Below, one piece after another: positions 22,915 through 36,200 of a stretch of DNA of 64,000 nt. Origin of the DNA: Toxonevra muliebris (taxonomy: Eukaryota; Arthropoda; Insecta; Diptera; Pallopteridae); contig OY829326.1 in the NCBI GenBank assembly GCA_963691655.1, positions 59,079,776-59,143,775 of the forward strand, in the 5' to 3' direction. Made by a program: the position numbers and the translations under genes. Within the stretch, counting starts at the first letter, position 1. The number at the start of each line of letters is the position of its first letter. The notes beneath the pieces were generated by a model, which worked only from the letters and a program-made list of their open reading frames with translations, was not told the origin of the DNA and did not search any database.

Positions 22915-23157
22915 ATTCTCTAGCCGAGAGACAAGACCACGGAGGCAATGTGGCAATTTGTTACCACTTGGCCGTTTTGTCATTGCCTACCAAGATTTGT
23001 ACTTTTACACTTTCTTATAATTCTCACTTACTTCATATCGATAATATTCACTATCACTAGAAGTTTATGAGAATTAACCACCCGACCAAGACGGGAATCG
23101 AACCCGTAACCGTCTAGGTAAAAGTGTAGTGCACTATCCACTAGACTATCGAGGTCG
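22915..23157 (-). mobile_element. tRNA-derived SINE, near full length
   Basis: On the minus strand the element starts CTCGATAGTCTAGTGGATAG. The A box is TAGTCTAGTGG (23148-23138) and the B box GGTTCGATTCC (23104-23094). A ~150-nt body follows, sharing TGGTTAATT, CGATATGAAGT, AAGAAAGTG, CTTGGTAGG and ATTGCCACA with the plus-strand copy at 56125-56363. The tRNA-like head with an unrelated body marks a SINE rather than a tRNA gene. Confidence 0.85.
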
Positions 23158-23919
23158 ACCTAAAATCGAATCGAAAATTTAGCGAACGAGGTCATATGGC
23201 GATCGGCTACATACAATCAAGCAGAGAGTCGATTTCTCTTTAGTGAGAGCTTGATTCCATATAGCTGAACTTTCCTCTCTTGTGTTATATATGTATACTA
23301 CGTCGTGTTTGTGCCGATATGTGTAGAGAGTATCAACAGAAGAAAGGCAACAACAAAATAGAGAGTAGGAGACTGCAAAAACTTAAACAGAATGTGTTAT
23401 AAATCTTTTCTAATCATTTTAGTAGAAGTTTTTGCCACCTTTTGAATGAACTTCAACCACTGTTCGGCGTGAAAAACATTTATGATGAATACAAATATAA
23501 TTGTTCTCTACTCTATTTTGCAATAAAATGAATAAATCTTCTTTTCTTATTTAAAATCCATTTTGCTCTTCATAATACAGATATTTTATTTCAGATATCT
23601 AGATTAGAATATTGGCAACAGTTGTAGACAAGTATCAATTTGCTGGTGTATATCTATTCAGGATGCTCGAATATTTCGAAATTTCTCAGAATTTGGGAAT
23701 AAAACTATCTTTGAAAGGTCCGAAAATTCTACGCATTATGATCGTTGCAAAGGAATTAAAAAGACGTTATGAAGGAATGAACACATTAAAACCCCACTCT
23801 GGATCAGATTACCATGCAAAATAATACTTATTATTCGAACACTTCAAGTGTAAAGTTATGCACACGTGACGAGTGTCAAAGATGCAGTGAACAAATCAAA
23901 GAGCATTTTCTGAAATGTG

Positions 23920-24800
23920 CTCAATGTCATCTATAGTTCTCTCGAGTTCGCCGATGACATAGATGAAGTCAAATATGCAACAACGACTCGATTAGTTGGT
24001 GCTTAAATCGGCTACGGTAGGTTTAAATATAAATATTGAAAAGCCGAGATATATATGAGCCGTTGCGTGTAAAAGAGGTGTAAGTCAGTATTTTTTATTA
24101 TTTGGATTTTCACCTTCAGGCAATAATTTTGACATCATTTAGTGCAAAAAGGTGTACATCTAGGTTGAACATGTGTACTATAAAGCATCGGAAAAATAAA
24201 TTTTATAAGAGTCCTATTTTGCACAGCACTTCTACAAAACCAATGTATTTTCAAAAATCTAATTTTGACTTACACCACTTTTGCACGCAACGGCTCGTAT
24301 AATAAATCCTTAAATAAATCCTTGCTTTTAATAACTTGGTAAGATGATTACCGATGTCGGTGATGCAGTTATCGTTTCTTTATCTCAGGAAGATCTGGAG
24401 GTCGAAATACATACAGTTTAAAAACCAAGCTACATATATTTATTGCATGTTTTCTTCAAGTACTGCTTTACGGATGTGAAAACTGGTTGGTCAGAGAAGC
24501 GATTAAACACAAAATGCAGGTCTTCTTAAATTGCTGCCTCTGCACTACATTGCTTTTTTCCGGTTGAGAAATATAAAAAAACGAGGATAAGAAGGACGCT
24601 AGAGTGGATTGAAAATATATTACGAAGGGATCAAAGAGAAGTCTGTTATTGAGCAACAACTCTCCTACAACTCCCAAGAAAGTAGAAACCACTTGATAAA
24701 GGATCAGTGCTTGCCGAAGCAAACATATACAGAGCAAGCACAATAGCATACTTAATCTCAAAGAGCTTGCATTACGCAAAATCGTTGGAGATATCATATA
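23920..24800 (+). mobile_element. Non-LTR retrotransposon RT relic, split by a MITE
   Basis: The left part (23935-24053) reads SSLEFADDIDEV, the RT catalytic [FY]ADD box. The right part (24459-24790) reads VLLYGCENWLVREAIKHKMQ and then decayed sequence, matching the [LV]LLYGxExW segment near the LINE C-terminus. The two parts are in the expected order, with 24056-24297 (a MITE) between them. Multiple stops; dead. Confidence 0.7.
24056..24297. mobile_element. MITE, 242 bp, TA target duplication
   Basis: Terminal inverted repeats TGAGCCGTTGCGTGTAAAAG (left) and its inverse from CGAGCCGTTGCGTGCAAAAG (right) extend about 31 bp, to GGTGTAAGTCA. TA flanks both ends (24054-24055 and 24298-24299), as in Tc1/mariner-type MITEs. 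Non-coding. It interrupts the LINE relic and so is younger. Confidence 0.8.
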
Positions 24801-27270
24801 AACAATCTATTCCTAGTATAAAGTCACATAGGAATTACTAGACTCGAAGCAAGGTTTATTAATATTATAGTTAAATTATATATATTTTTAAATCAGTGCA
24901 AAATCCGCTTTTTCGTTAAAATTTGCAATTGATTTTATAACCGGAAAACTATTTCTATTTAATCTCCTTGAGCAATACAAAGAAATATTTGTAAAAAAAA
25001 AAATAGTCAGCAGTTTTTTTTTTTTTTTTTTGGATCGCAAAGTTAGACATATGCTGAACTTTTTACACCTTATGAAAGAATTTCAAATGTCAATACGACA
25101 TTCAAGAAAATAAATACTTTTGTAAAATTTTAGCTGACTATGTATTCAACTGTTAAGACTTCGTTTAGACCATTTCTCATTGTATACTACTGCTTCAATT
25201 CTGCTGAGTAGCAGAAGTTTAGATTTAGGATTAGAAAAATTACTTTGATTTCTACTTACATAGATTTGAAAAAAAGAGATTAGCATAACAGAAACTTATG
25301 TATACATAGGCAGGCAGATTCCAACAAGAATGTAGAGTATAATTACACAAGTCGCCTTTTAATAATGACGACTGGTTACTTACATTGTTTTTCTTCTTGT
25401 TTTTTTCTTAATAATTTATATTATTTTAAGCAAATATTGTTTGCAATTCAGAAGAATCATTTTGAGCATAAAATATTCAGTGTATACTGTACGTGTGTTT
25501 GTGAGTATGTGTGTAGGTGTATGCGTGTTATTGTTATTCTTGTAAATATAAAATGAAAATTTGCAAATTTAAATATTAATAAGCAAATATTGAATTCTAA
25601 TAAACAATTATTAAAAATGAATTGGAAAAACAAAAATAGAAACATATGCTTTCATTGTGAATGATATCTTTATTAAAATTTCAAAAGTTATTTTATTTTT
25701 ATTTTTGTATGATTTTAAAATAAGAAAAATTTATAAAATATACCTACTTATATGTTGGACGGCACATAAATTTTGGAATACATTTAAATGTGATGAGTTT
25801 TTCTTTTTACATATGTATTGAAATTAATAAGAAAAAAATTAACACAAAATGTATAACTTTTCTAAAAGTATAGTGAACACCTAAGTACATGTTTTCTACA
25901 AGTTCACTAAAAATCAAAGAATGATTTCAATAGAATTATTGATAATATGTTTAAAAATTGTTTTTAAAACTATTTAAAGTACGGAGAGACTAACAAAAGT
26001 TCGCATAGTTGGTTGAAAAAAAAAAAACAGATAACAAAAATTTCAATGCATTTCTTAATCTATCTTCTAAAATATTCCTTAAAATCCGCATTACTACTGA
26101 AGACCTTTCCTATTAATTTTTTGTTTGTTTTTGAAACTACCAGAAGTAATACGACGCTAGATCTGGGAAATATTATGCTGCTGGAATTTCTTCTATGCCT
26201 AAAAGTTTAATAAAGTTGTTGATTTTTCCAACAGTGTAAGTTATCGCATTATCAGCATTAGTTTCTTTACAAATTTTTGAAAGTTGTGGCGAATAATTTT
26301 CTATATACCACTTAGCAGTTACTGTCTAACCAGTTTCCAAGGGATTAGCTCCAATTTTTGCGCTGGTAAAGAAAATTTATTTAATTTGTGTAGTCCTTCA
26401 CAGAAAAATGCCCGATCTGCAATCTTTGAAACCACTTGGAAAACGTCACAAGGAATTCCACCACATTCACTCCATGCCAATTTTGACATTCGTGGAAAGT
26501 TTGCACTGGTTTGAGATAAAGTTTAAATCAGTTAAGAAGATTTCTGAGAATTTTAAATGAAATATCGTAGTACTATTACCTTTCGTACATAATTTTTACA
26601 TTTTTTAAAAACCACTTAAATATTACCAGTTTAACGAACTTTTCTTAGTACCTACGTAATTTGAATAAATGAATTAATAGCGGTTTAGCACCTGTATATT
26701 TGATGTTGTTACGCCCGATTGTTTTAAAATAAAGTTGATATGTTTTTTTAATTCACTTGGCTCTTATTTCTTGTTTGCTATTTTAACAAAAAATTTAATT
26801 TCAATTTAAAATTAGATATGTATACTTAAAAACAAAAATGTCTAGAAATAAATAATTTGAAACTTAAAAAAATCAAATTACAAAGTAAAATTATGCTTAA
26901 AAATAAATGTAATTCAAAAAATAATATTAAAAAAACACAAATAAAATATACTAAATACGAAGTGTTAATATGTTCATGTTTTTTTTTTGTTGCTGATTGT
27001 GTACAAAGTTAATACTACAGCATTATAACTGTAAAAGCAGAGCTTAATATTATTTGCTCTCTTTTTTTTGCTCTCTAACTAACTCTGAAGAGAATAAATC
27101 TCTCAACTTTTCGTCTATAGAATGCATTGTATGTGTTTATATGTGTATGTGTGTTTGGGTGAGCAATAATATTGTATGTGTGAAAGTCCATGTTTTTTGT
27201 AAATTGTTCCCATTGTTGTTGTTTTGTTTTATTTCTCTTTAAGCTCAAAATGAATCTTCTGAAATATATC
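24800..27270. other. A/T-rich stretch, probable M6 3'UTR and flank
   Basis: About 2.5 kb directly downstream of the M6 stop on its strand. Very A/T-rich, with an AATAAA on the minus strand at 27233-27228 only 38 nt past the stop and others farther away. A minus-strand segment around 26270-26510 gives a mixed-composition frame (CGGIPCDVFQVVSKIADRAF) that I do not recognise. No other credible exon. Confidence 0.4.
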
Positions 27271-30200
27271 CTAGAAACGATCCTTCGATGTAGCACTATA
27301 CTCTAGTTCATTCAAATTTTGAATCTCCTGTAATTCCTGGAATTTTTCATGATCACGTATATGCGCATAATTTGCCGACAGACACATCAAATAGTGTACT
27401 AAGCTAAGTATGACCAAGAGAGTAGCAAGCGTGGCCAATATGAACATAACTTCAGCATTTTCAACGCCATCCTTGCAGAATGCTTTAATTTCATATTTCT
27501 CGCATATTTTCATATCTTCCAATTTTGTGTTGGGTGGAAACATGAAATCTGTAAATTAGAAATGTAAATTTTCATTTTAGTATTTAGTAATTTTCATATT
27601 GATGACTTTTGCATACATATTAAAGTGCCTCGAGCCCTATACACAAAATAAAAAAGATTTTAGAAGGGTAAAGCACCCTTCTAAAATTAAACCTTGGTTT
27701 ATTTTATGATAATACTTAAAATATTTCGATTCTAGCAGTTGTTGTTGTTTCCTTTTGAAAAAAAAAACGTCGAATTTGGAACGGGAAAATTTTTCTGCAA
27801 ACTACTTTGGACCAAATAAAATATAGGTATATGTAAATAATAGATACTTAAAAACGATTAGGTTCTGCATCAAAATTTTTTAAAGAAACTGCTAGCAAAT
27901 TAAATAAAAAATCATGGAATCATTTTATTTTTCATAGAAATCGTATGAAAAACATCACTAAAATCACAACAACTCATTATCTCGAGTCTGTTACCAAATT
28001 TATAAATTTATGCAGAATTCAAGCATTTTTTAAAACCTATTATCTTTTTAGCTTTTAGTTTGCTAAAAGTAGCACACAAGAAAAAAAAGTCGGTTTTTAG
28101 AAGTTTCCTCAAAATGATGTAGCTCACAAATGATAACCAATGTTAATTTTTAAAGGGTTACACCGACAATTTCTTTTTCATGAGGCACCTTAATGTGTAT
28201 AGACATGAAATAAGTTGAGGTAGCATACAAAAATACTTACGGAATTGTGTTAAATCAATGCAGCTTAATGATTTCTCCACACTTGAGCACATATTCCAGA
28301 ACATCGTATAAATAAAGGTGACAATCACCAAAAAGCATAAAATCAGTATCCATACAAAGTTTAATAAATACGTTAAACCCATGAACTGTAAAATGAAAAT
28401 GAAATATATAAATAAATAAAATATTAAAATGTGTGTAAATATTAGGAATATTTTAAATGATTAAGGGAGAGTTCTGGCTTCAATAACCAAATCGTTGGTA
28501 AACATAAAAGAAAATCTGGGTCAATTTTCTATTTGCAGCTTCCATTGGTCACACAATCACCAAATTGCGATCAATTAATATGAAAAATTTATCAACTAAC
28601 GGTAACGGTATTGTAAACAAATCCCAGTAAAAAATTTGTTGTTGTTATGACTAGGGGCGACGTGGTGACCACAACAAAGCGTGCCAATTTGGCGTGAACC
28701 GCGCATTAGTATAATTTTATATAGACAAATGAAGCTTAAAGTAGCGATTGCCATGCAGATCTCTAAAGTCTTTCTGCTTAGAGTTTTTCTCTAGTTACTT
28801 TCTCTTCTATTCCCCAACAATACCTTCAATCCTTAAGGAACCAAAGAATACTTTTAACCTGATGACTAACTTCCAGAGATTGTCCTAAAAAATATTCAGG
28901 GGTTTCTTATATGAATCGTCACCTTTCTGGTTTACCACGAATAAACTTCTGATTCTTTTTTAACAGTTATGAGCTAATTGAATTGTCTGTGAATAATTTA
29001 TTAAAATCTGGAGTATTTGGTTACGTAATGTTAAATTTACGTGAAATGAAAGAATTGATTTCAATCAAGTTTTCATAAAACGAGTTTTTTTGTATGTATT
29101 TCTGTGTGAATTACGTGATGAGTGTTCACGAAGACGATTTGACTTCAGTATTTTCAAAAATCGTAGTTTTAAGAGTCAGCCATCTTTTTGATTTTCGTTA
29201 AAATTTTGGACATCGCCAATATTTTTTTTTGCGATATTTTTTTAAACACTAGTTAATAGAAAATATAACCAACGTAAAAGATAAAAAGAAATGTGAAGAT
29301 AAAAGGAAATATTAGCAGTTAGCTGAGGCTAGCTTCCTTTTTTGTCTTGCGTTGCCTTTTTCTTCTATAAACAAAATACTGACGAGAAAATTTCGCCAAT
29401 CAGGACTAAGCATAGAATTTTCAAGTTCAATTAGCACAGTTAGCGCCGCTTTGAACCATAAAACCTAGATTTTAAAGGAATGAAAACATGTTCTTTATGA
29501 CGGGTGTTTTTTTTAGAGTGAACTCCCGATAGGGATAACTGTAAATCAGCTGTCAGACTGGGCATCTGCCTTCCATTTTTTGTTCAGTATGCTTTGGCAA
29601 ATTCCATGTAAAGACTTACGCTCGAACAAGGTTTAAAACTCGTGATAATTTATTTCCCGAAATCACGGTCTGTACGCGAAACTCACAGAGCATTTGGCTC
29701 AATTTATGGTGCGCACTATCGTCCATCTGAGCAGCTTATACGTAAAACTATGGATCGATTCAGGATGAGCTCATACTGTACTGTACACCCGAAAATGTGG
29801 CTATAATTGGCGTCAGTGTGACCGAAGATGCAAATCTGTTAATTGGGCGCTGCGGGCAAGAAATGGATCTTTGCCCATCCACTACGTATACAATTTTAAA
29901 GGAACACCTCGGTTTACGGCCACATATGGTTTCATTGATCCAAGAGTGATGAAAATTCGCAGGAGATCTTAGAGACCCCATTGGATCTGCAAAGATTGAC
30001 GATTTGGTACGGTATACACGCCCAAGAGATCATAGGACCGTAGTTTTTCAAAGATGAGATGGACACCAACCTTACGAACAATGAGGAGCGCTATCGTGAA
30101 ATATTGGAAAGTTGATTTCTGCCTAATGTCGCTACCCATGATCTGAAGAACTAATTGCTTTTAACAGGACCGCGCTACATATCACACATCATCTAAAAAA

Positions 30201-33200
30201 ATAGACGTATTGAAGAAAATGTTTGATGTCCACATTTTGTTCAAAAATGGAAACGTCGACTGGCCGCCGCGCTGGACTATTTCTTTTGGGGCCACGTAAA
30301 GGGGCTTGCCTATGCTGAAAAGCCAGCAACAATTGAGCACCTTAAGCACGACATTGCATGCGTTATTGGCGAAATATAACCCAAACATTTTGAGTGGGTA
30401 GCGAAAAACTGGACTGATCGGCTAGCCGTCTTGTAACCTAGCCGCGGTGGCTTATGCCAGAAATAATTTTAAAAAATATTAAATGCTATGAAATTTGTGA
30501 GCTAATAAAATCCTTTTTATGGTAATTTGAACAAATTTTGTGTGTTTTATTAAAAAAAAAAGTTTTATCACTTTAAAAAAAAACATCCCTTATGAGATTT
30601 GCTTAAAGAAACCTTGTCTTGCAAGTAAATGGACTAAATTATGTCCCTCAATTTTCCTATAGCTTCAAACGTTAGTTTATTAAGACCATTTTTCACTGCT
30701 AGACCAGTGTGGATTTGGAAACAGCAAGGCTTAAATCTTTGTATATCTAAGCTCTCACAAAGCAATTGGTCGATGTAGAGAGATGTGTCAACTTGCTAAT
30801 TGTACTTCCCCTAGGAATGAAAAAATCGTAAGACTTTACGAGGTTGACTTTCGGCGTTAGACTATAATCTGAATGTTTGGAAAGCTTATTAGGTAATAAT
30901 GTCAAGACTGTTACTGAAAAAGTAGGTCTTACTTTACTAGCACCCCGTATCTGATGCTGCCATCCCTCATCTTTCTACGTTAGATATGACGATTATCATT
31001 ACCCGCCTCCAGCTTAGAGGGACATATAAGAAAGGAATACTAAAATAAATTAAAATAGGAAAATAACTATACACTGTGGATATGATCCTTATTTAAAAAA
31101 AATATCCATATGATGTAAAAATAAATAATTTGTTGTCTACTTTAATAGTTCGTAGTTAAAACAAAGAAACTAAAAAAAAAAGACAGCAATTCAATTAAAA
31201 AACAGTTGGCAATTAGTTTGAAATAATGTTTCTGCTTCTTGCTGTATTTATCGTAGTTGTGGTGCTCTTGCTGCTAAACAAAGCGTTTAATTAACGCTTA
31301 ATTAAATTTCGAAAAATATTTCACATTTATGCGTTTTTAATTGACGGAATTTCTTACGTTGCGTTCCCGTCCATTCCGTACCGAGTTCAAGTCAAATTGT
31401 CAACACAACTTTTTCCATTGTCATCAACACGCAAACAAACTTTTGCCATTGCTTTACTTAACTTTCTTTTTTCGAATATTTCTTAAATTTTTTTTTTGGT
31501 TTTTGTGATTTTCATCTCAAAAATTTTATCTTTCTACTTACCACTGCACATGAAATGCGTCCACCCACTCTCGAACGCCACGCTCGATAGACCTTGTAAC
31601 GTGTCGCTCCAGTTGCGAGGAAGCCAACGAAGAGTATCATGAATCCCAGTGCAGCCATGCCAGCGGCAATTATGACGAAAATCATTTGAATTGCTTCAAT
31701 CCTGTGTAGTAGTATGTGTAGTAGTAACGATGGTAGTGGTAAAAAGTTGTCACCAGCGCGAGTAAGCAGAAAATTATGAAAATGATGATGAGGAGAAAAT
31801 TAATTGTTCAAAATTGAAAAAGTTTTGAGTAGGTACAATATAAAAAAGATAACAAAAGTTTTCATAAAACAAAAAAAAATCAAGTTCATAAATTATGCAT
31901 GTATCAAATCTAATCAAATTAAAATTAAATTCAAATTGTATGTACATAAATTCTATCACAATTCCATGAACACTTACCAAATTAAATGCAAATGAAATAC
32001 TTGATCCATCATAATCACTGTTAAGGAGGCGCCACGATACATTGTACCACAAAATATGCCCACACCAAGCAGACACATTAATGTCGCTATGAGTGTGGCA
32101 TATGGGATGCGAGCCATACATGATTGACAGCAGTCACCTGAAAGTGAAAAGGAAGGAGGCGGTGATAATTTGATGATAAATCGTATTGACAGGAAGAGTT
32201 TATTCATTGGATTATTACTCATACAGAAGTATAGGTTTATGTATTAGTGTGAGGACAAAAGCAATGAAAAGTTTTATACTTAATAGCAAATATAAGATGT
32301 GAATGGATTGACTATTTTTATATGTGGATAGAAATAGTGCTTAAAAGCTTTGTGAACAACTAGTGTACTTTTTATATACAGGATAATAGCAAGAGGAGTC
32401 TTTAAAAAAGATTTTAAAAAAATCAGCTTTTCCTCGAACAATAATCTTTATTATATATCATTGTTTTAGTATTTCAAATAAAAGATTTTATAAAATTTCG
32501 GGAAACAATTAGTTATTTTTAGGATTCTGTTTGTAATTTAATTATTTTTAGATTAAAATTATAATTATTTTTGGAGCTATAGCCACTGATATATAAAATA
32601 TTCTAATATTCTAAATATTATTATTATTTCGAAAAAAAAGAAAAAGAAAAATAGATTTAAAGTTTTTGTTTACTATCACAGCTGCCTGTAAACTTGCTGG
32701 GCTTTCCTCAAGCAAAAAAGAGGACTGCCTTCTTAAGAAAGGACAATATTTTCATTATGCAGACGGTCAAATGATCGTTGATCATTTCCCCTGAAGAAGG
32801 CCTAAAATTTACGCCGAAACGTTGGGAAAAAGTATGAAATAGTTAATTATTTGCGTATGAAAATTTAGACCAAAAAGCCTGTCATTATAATCTCGTTAAC
32901 AATACATAAATTGGTCTAATAGAAAATTGAAAATTTCACTTTTTACTTTCTCTCTTTGATTTTTTAACTCTACGCTTTTTATACACTATTACTATTTTCT
33001 TTCAATTCAATAAATTTCATATATTTTTATTTAATTCTATTGCGATCAAAACAAAAAACAAGAAATAGTGATAAGTGTTTAAAAAGATGCATTAAAGCAG
33101 TTTTCTTAACACTATTCTGCTCCTAAAACTGTATTACTAAGCTCAAAACAACACAACTGCGTCGTACTACGGTAAAACGCTCGTCGATACGTGTAAGACT

Positions 33201-36200
33201 GCCGTCGGCGATAGAAAACGCCGTCACCGTAATTCTGTGTCATTTCATACTAGGGAGTGCATTTTAATTTTGACAGCGCTCTACCGTCGTATGACGCGAT
33301 TGTGTTTTAAACTTTACGAATAATTTCGAAAGGAAAAACATTTGGTGGCCGTGCTTATGGCAGAATAATAGCCGCATCCCATAGTAAAATAAAGAAGTAT
33401 GCTAAGCCGAATTCTCCCCTCTTTAAATGAATGAATTTTTTGAGATTCACTTGATTTTAATAACAAATAGTTCTCAAAAAAATAATTGTCACAAAATTTA
33501 TAGCACTCTGGATATGGAATACATTTTTCTCCAACTTTGTCGATGACTTTTTTTGGCATATTTTTTGACAATCCGGAGTACTTTAATACTACTCTACAAA
33601 TTTAGCCTACTTGTTTATTTTACTATGGCCGCATCCAACATGTCGCTCTCATTTTCTAAGAAAAATTCATATTGTGTGTATAGCGTGTGTGTGTTTCTAT
33701 TATGCTGCCATGGGCGTGCTGGCCATATTTTACTCTTTCGCTCTCTCTCTCTCTCTCAATCTTTCGCAACAACAATTTATTTCCATGAAGTGACCGTGAC
33801 AGTCTGCATAACAAGACCCCAAGAACAACAAAAATATTTTCACAATTGTTTCTAATATCAACAAAATGTCTACACCCTATCCACTACTACTACTACTACT
33901 ATTTATGTCCTGGAGCTCGTTCAGCGACATGGATTTTATTGAGTTGTGTAAAGGCTGCATTCACTTGATATCACCATCACGGATGATTATACTGTCTAGG
34001 AAAGTGAAGCGTTTTCAATGAAGCGTTTACAACCGAAATACCAGCCCTTATCCATGCATTGATAATTCTATTAATGGTTGAATCGATTATCTTTCGTTAG
34101 ATATCCAAATTTGGAACCACTTTTTTTTTATTAATATCAGCTTATTATAAACCTCATACTGTCTTGTTTTACATAAGTTTCTTGTTGTCTAAGTACCCAT
34201 ACAAAATTATCCTTGTACTTGATATATTTTTCCTGTGGCTGAAATAAAAGCTTAGAAAACCATTTTACCAATACCATTCTCAAATATTTTCACTAACGGA
34301 ATCAGACAATTCCAAAGGAGGGCTTCAATTATTTCGTCTCTTTAAAAATTTGTTTAATTCATGACCAATGATCAAAATGTATAGGGTTTTCATCGGTGGT
34401 TAGGGGAGCTCGTGGTTAACCCTTAAACTCACTCTAGTATCTGATTGTGCATATTTCCATTAATTGGATTAATTTAATACCATAATGAAGCATAAATTCT
34501 CACATATGTACTTAGTCAAATTTAAAATTGTTTCATAAACTTCAATAATTGCACATCGTTATCGTGCAAATGAAATAATTTCAAATTAATTAATTTATAA
34601 ATTTATTGAATCGCAAAAATTTATGTGCGGGTGGGGCGCAACTAACATTTAAGCATAAAAACTGTTACATACATATGTGTGTTTGTCTCAAATGAGCACT
34701 AAAATACATTCGAAATCAGTAGTTTGCTTCCACCACCTAAAATAAACCAAAAAACAAAACCGCAATAAATCCCTTAGCAATTATTAAAAATGCTGTGAAA
34801 TTATAATTGCGGAATTAAAAAGCAATCAATACAATCACCTTACATCTGCAGCTGCACTTACTTCACGTTAGTATTAATAATTCTTATGTATGTATATTAG
34901 ATGGCTTATTTGCTCCATACAATTTCAGATCTTCATTGTGACAGCAGAATATGAAAAAAGGGTGCTAAAAGCCAATTAAAATGAAAAAAAAAATTTTAAT
35001 TTGCAAAAACTGGATGCACTACTCCAAAAACCGTGATTTTTAAGGATGTTTTACAATAGGTTTGGGATTTTGTATGGAAAAAGCATTCAACTTATGTACA
35101 TATAAAAGATTTTGAGATGTCCATACCTATGTAAAAAATGCCGCTTAAGTGAATGGCGTATGATACAACTAAACCGAAAGCCACCCCTAGCGTCTAAAGT
35201 GACCATTTATCAGTTTTTTTACGATTTTTTAAATTCACCCGTTAGGATGATATAGCGGTAATTTTCTAGTTCAAATATAACTCGATTTAAAAAATTTCTG
35301 TTTTTAATAAACTAAATTGAATTACCAACAATCCTACGTACTTTAATTTAAAAAAAAAAATACCGCTATCTTCAAAATCCTAACGGGTGAATTTAAAAAT
35401 TCGTAAAAAAAGTACCAAATGGTCACATTAAGCGCTAGGGGTGGCTTTCGGTTCAGTTGTATCAAAAAACTGGGTACGCTTTAGCGGCATTTTTTACATG
35501 GATATGGATATCTGAAAATCTTTTATATGCAATTTGAATGCTTTTTCCATACAAAATCCCAAACCTATTGCAAAACATCCATTAAAATCACGGTTTTCGG
35601 AGTAGCGCATCCAGTTTTTGCAAATTAAAATTTTTTTCATTTTAATTGGTTTTTGGCACCTTATTTTCATATTCTGCTGTCACAATGAAGATCTGAAATA
35701 CTTTAGCAAAATAAGCCATTTAATGTATATGTATATCCCAGTATGGAAACTAGAGTCAAAATGAGCTGATGGCTGTAACAGAAAGGGGCCCAAAGGGTTT
35801 ATGGGTACTATTGTATGGACACATTCAGTAGAACCATTCTGGAAAATTTTTTATTCACACATTTTTGATAAATAATGAAAGAGTACTTTTCTGTAAAATG
35901 TTATATGACGAAAAAATTTATGATAATTACCTACATACTGGATATTGGAAAATATTGAGTGATAGTTGGACGTATATTTTATACTCCATACAATGAGTTC
36001 AAATAATCACTCGATTATAAAATTGGGCCGCTATTTTGGTCATTAAACTGATCAGTCCATTATGTTGCTAATATAATTTTACTATAGGCTACTGAACGCT
36101 TGAAAACCCTGCATTCAGTTTCAATTTGATAAGCTTACCAATCAAACTAAGTTGAAAACTTTGAAAAAAAACTGTGTTTGCAATTAGGTGTACTCCAAAA

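Noticed and set aside
23090..23157. tRNA gene on the minus strand
   Set aside because: A and B boxes are present, but there is no pairing acceptor stem and the same head plus a common 3' body recurs at 56125; it is a SINE.
27232..27273. Readthrough of the M6 TAG into 13 further codons
   Set aside because: The extension is short and A/T-rich like ordinary 3'UTR, with no compositional sign of coding.
34185..34200. Alternative short M6 first exon ending ATGG at GTAC
   Set aside because: The phase would fit MGDCC, but the donor is weak and there is no supporting leader or promoter signal; chance occurrence is likely.
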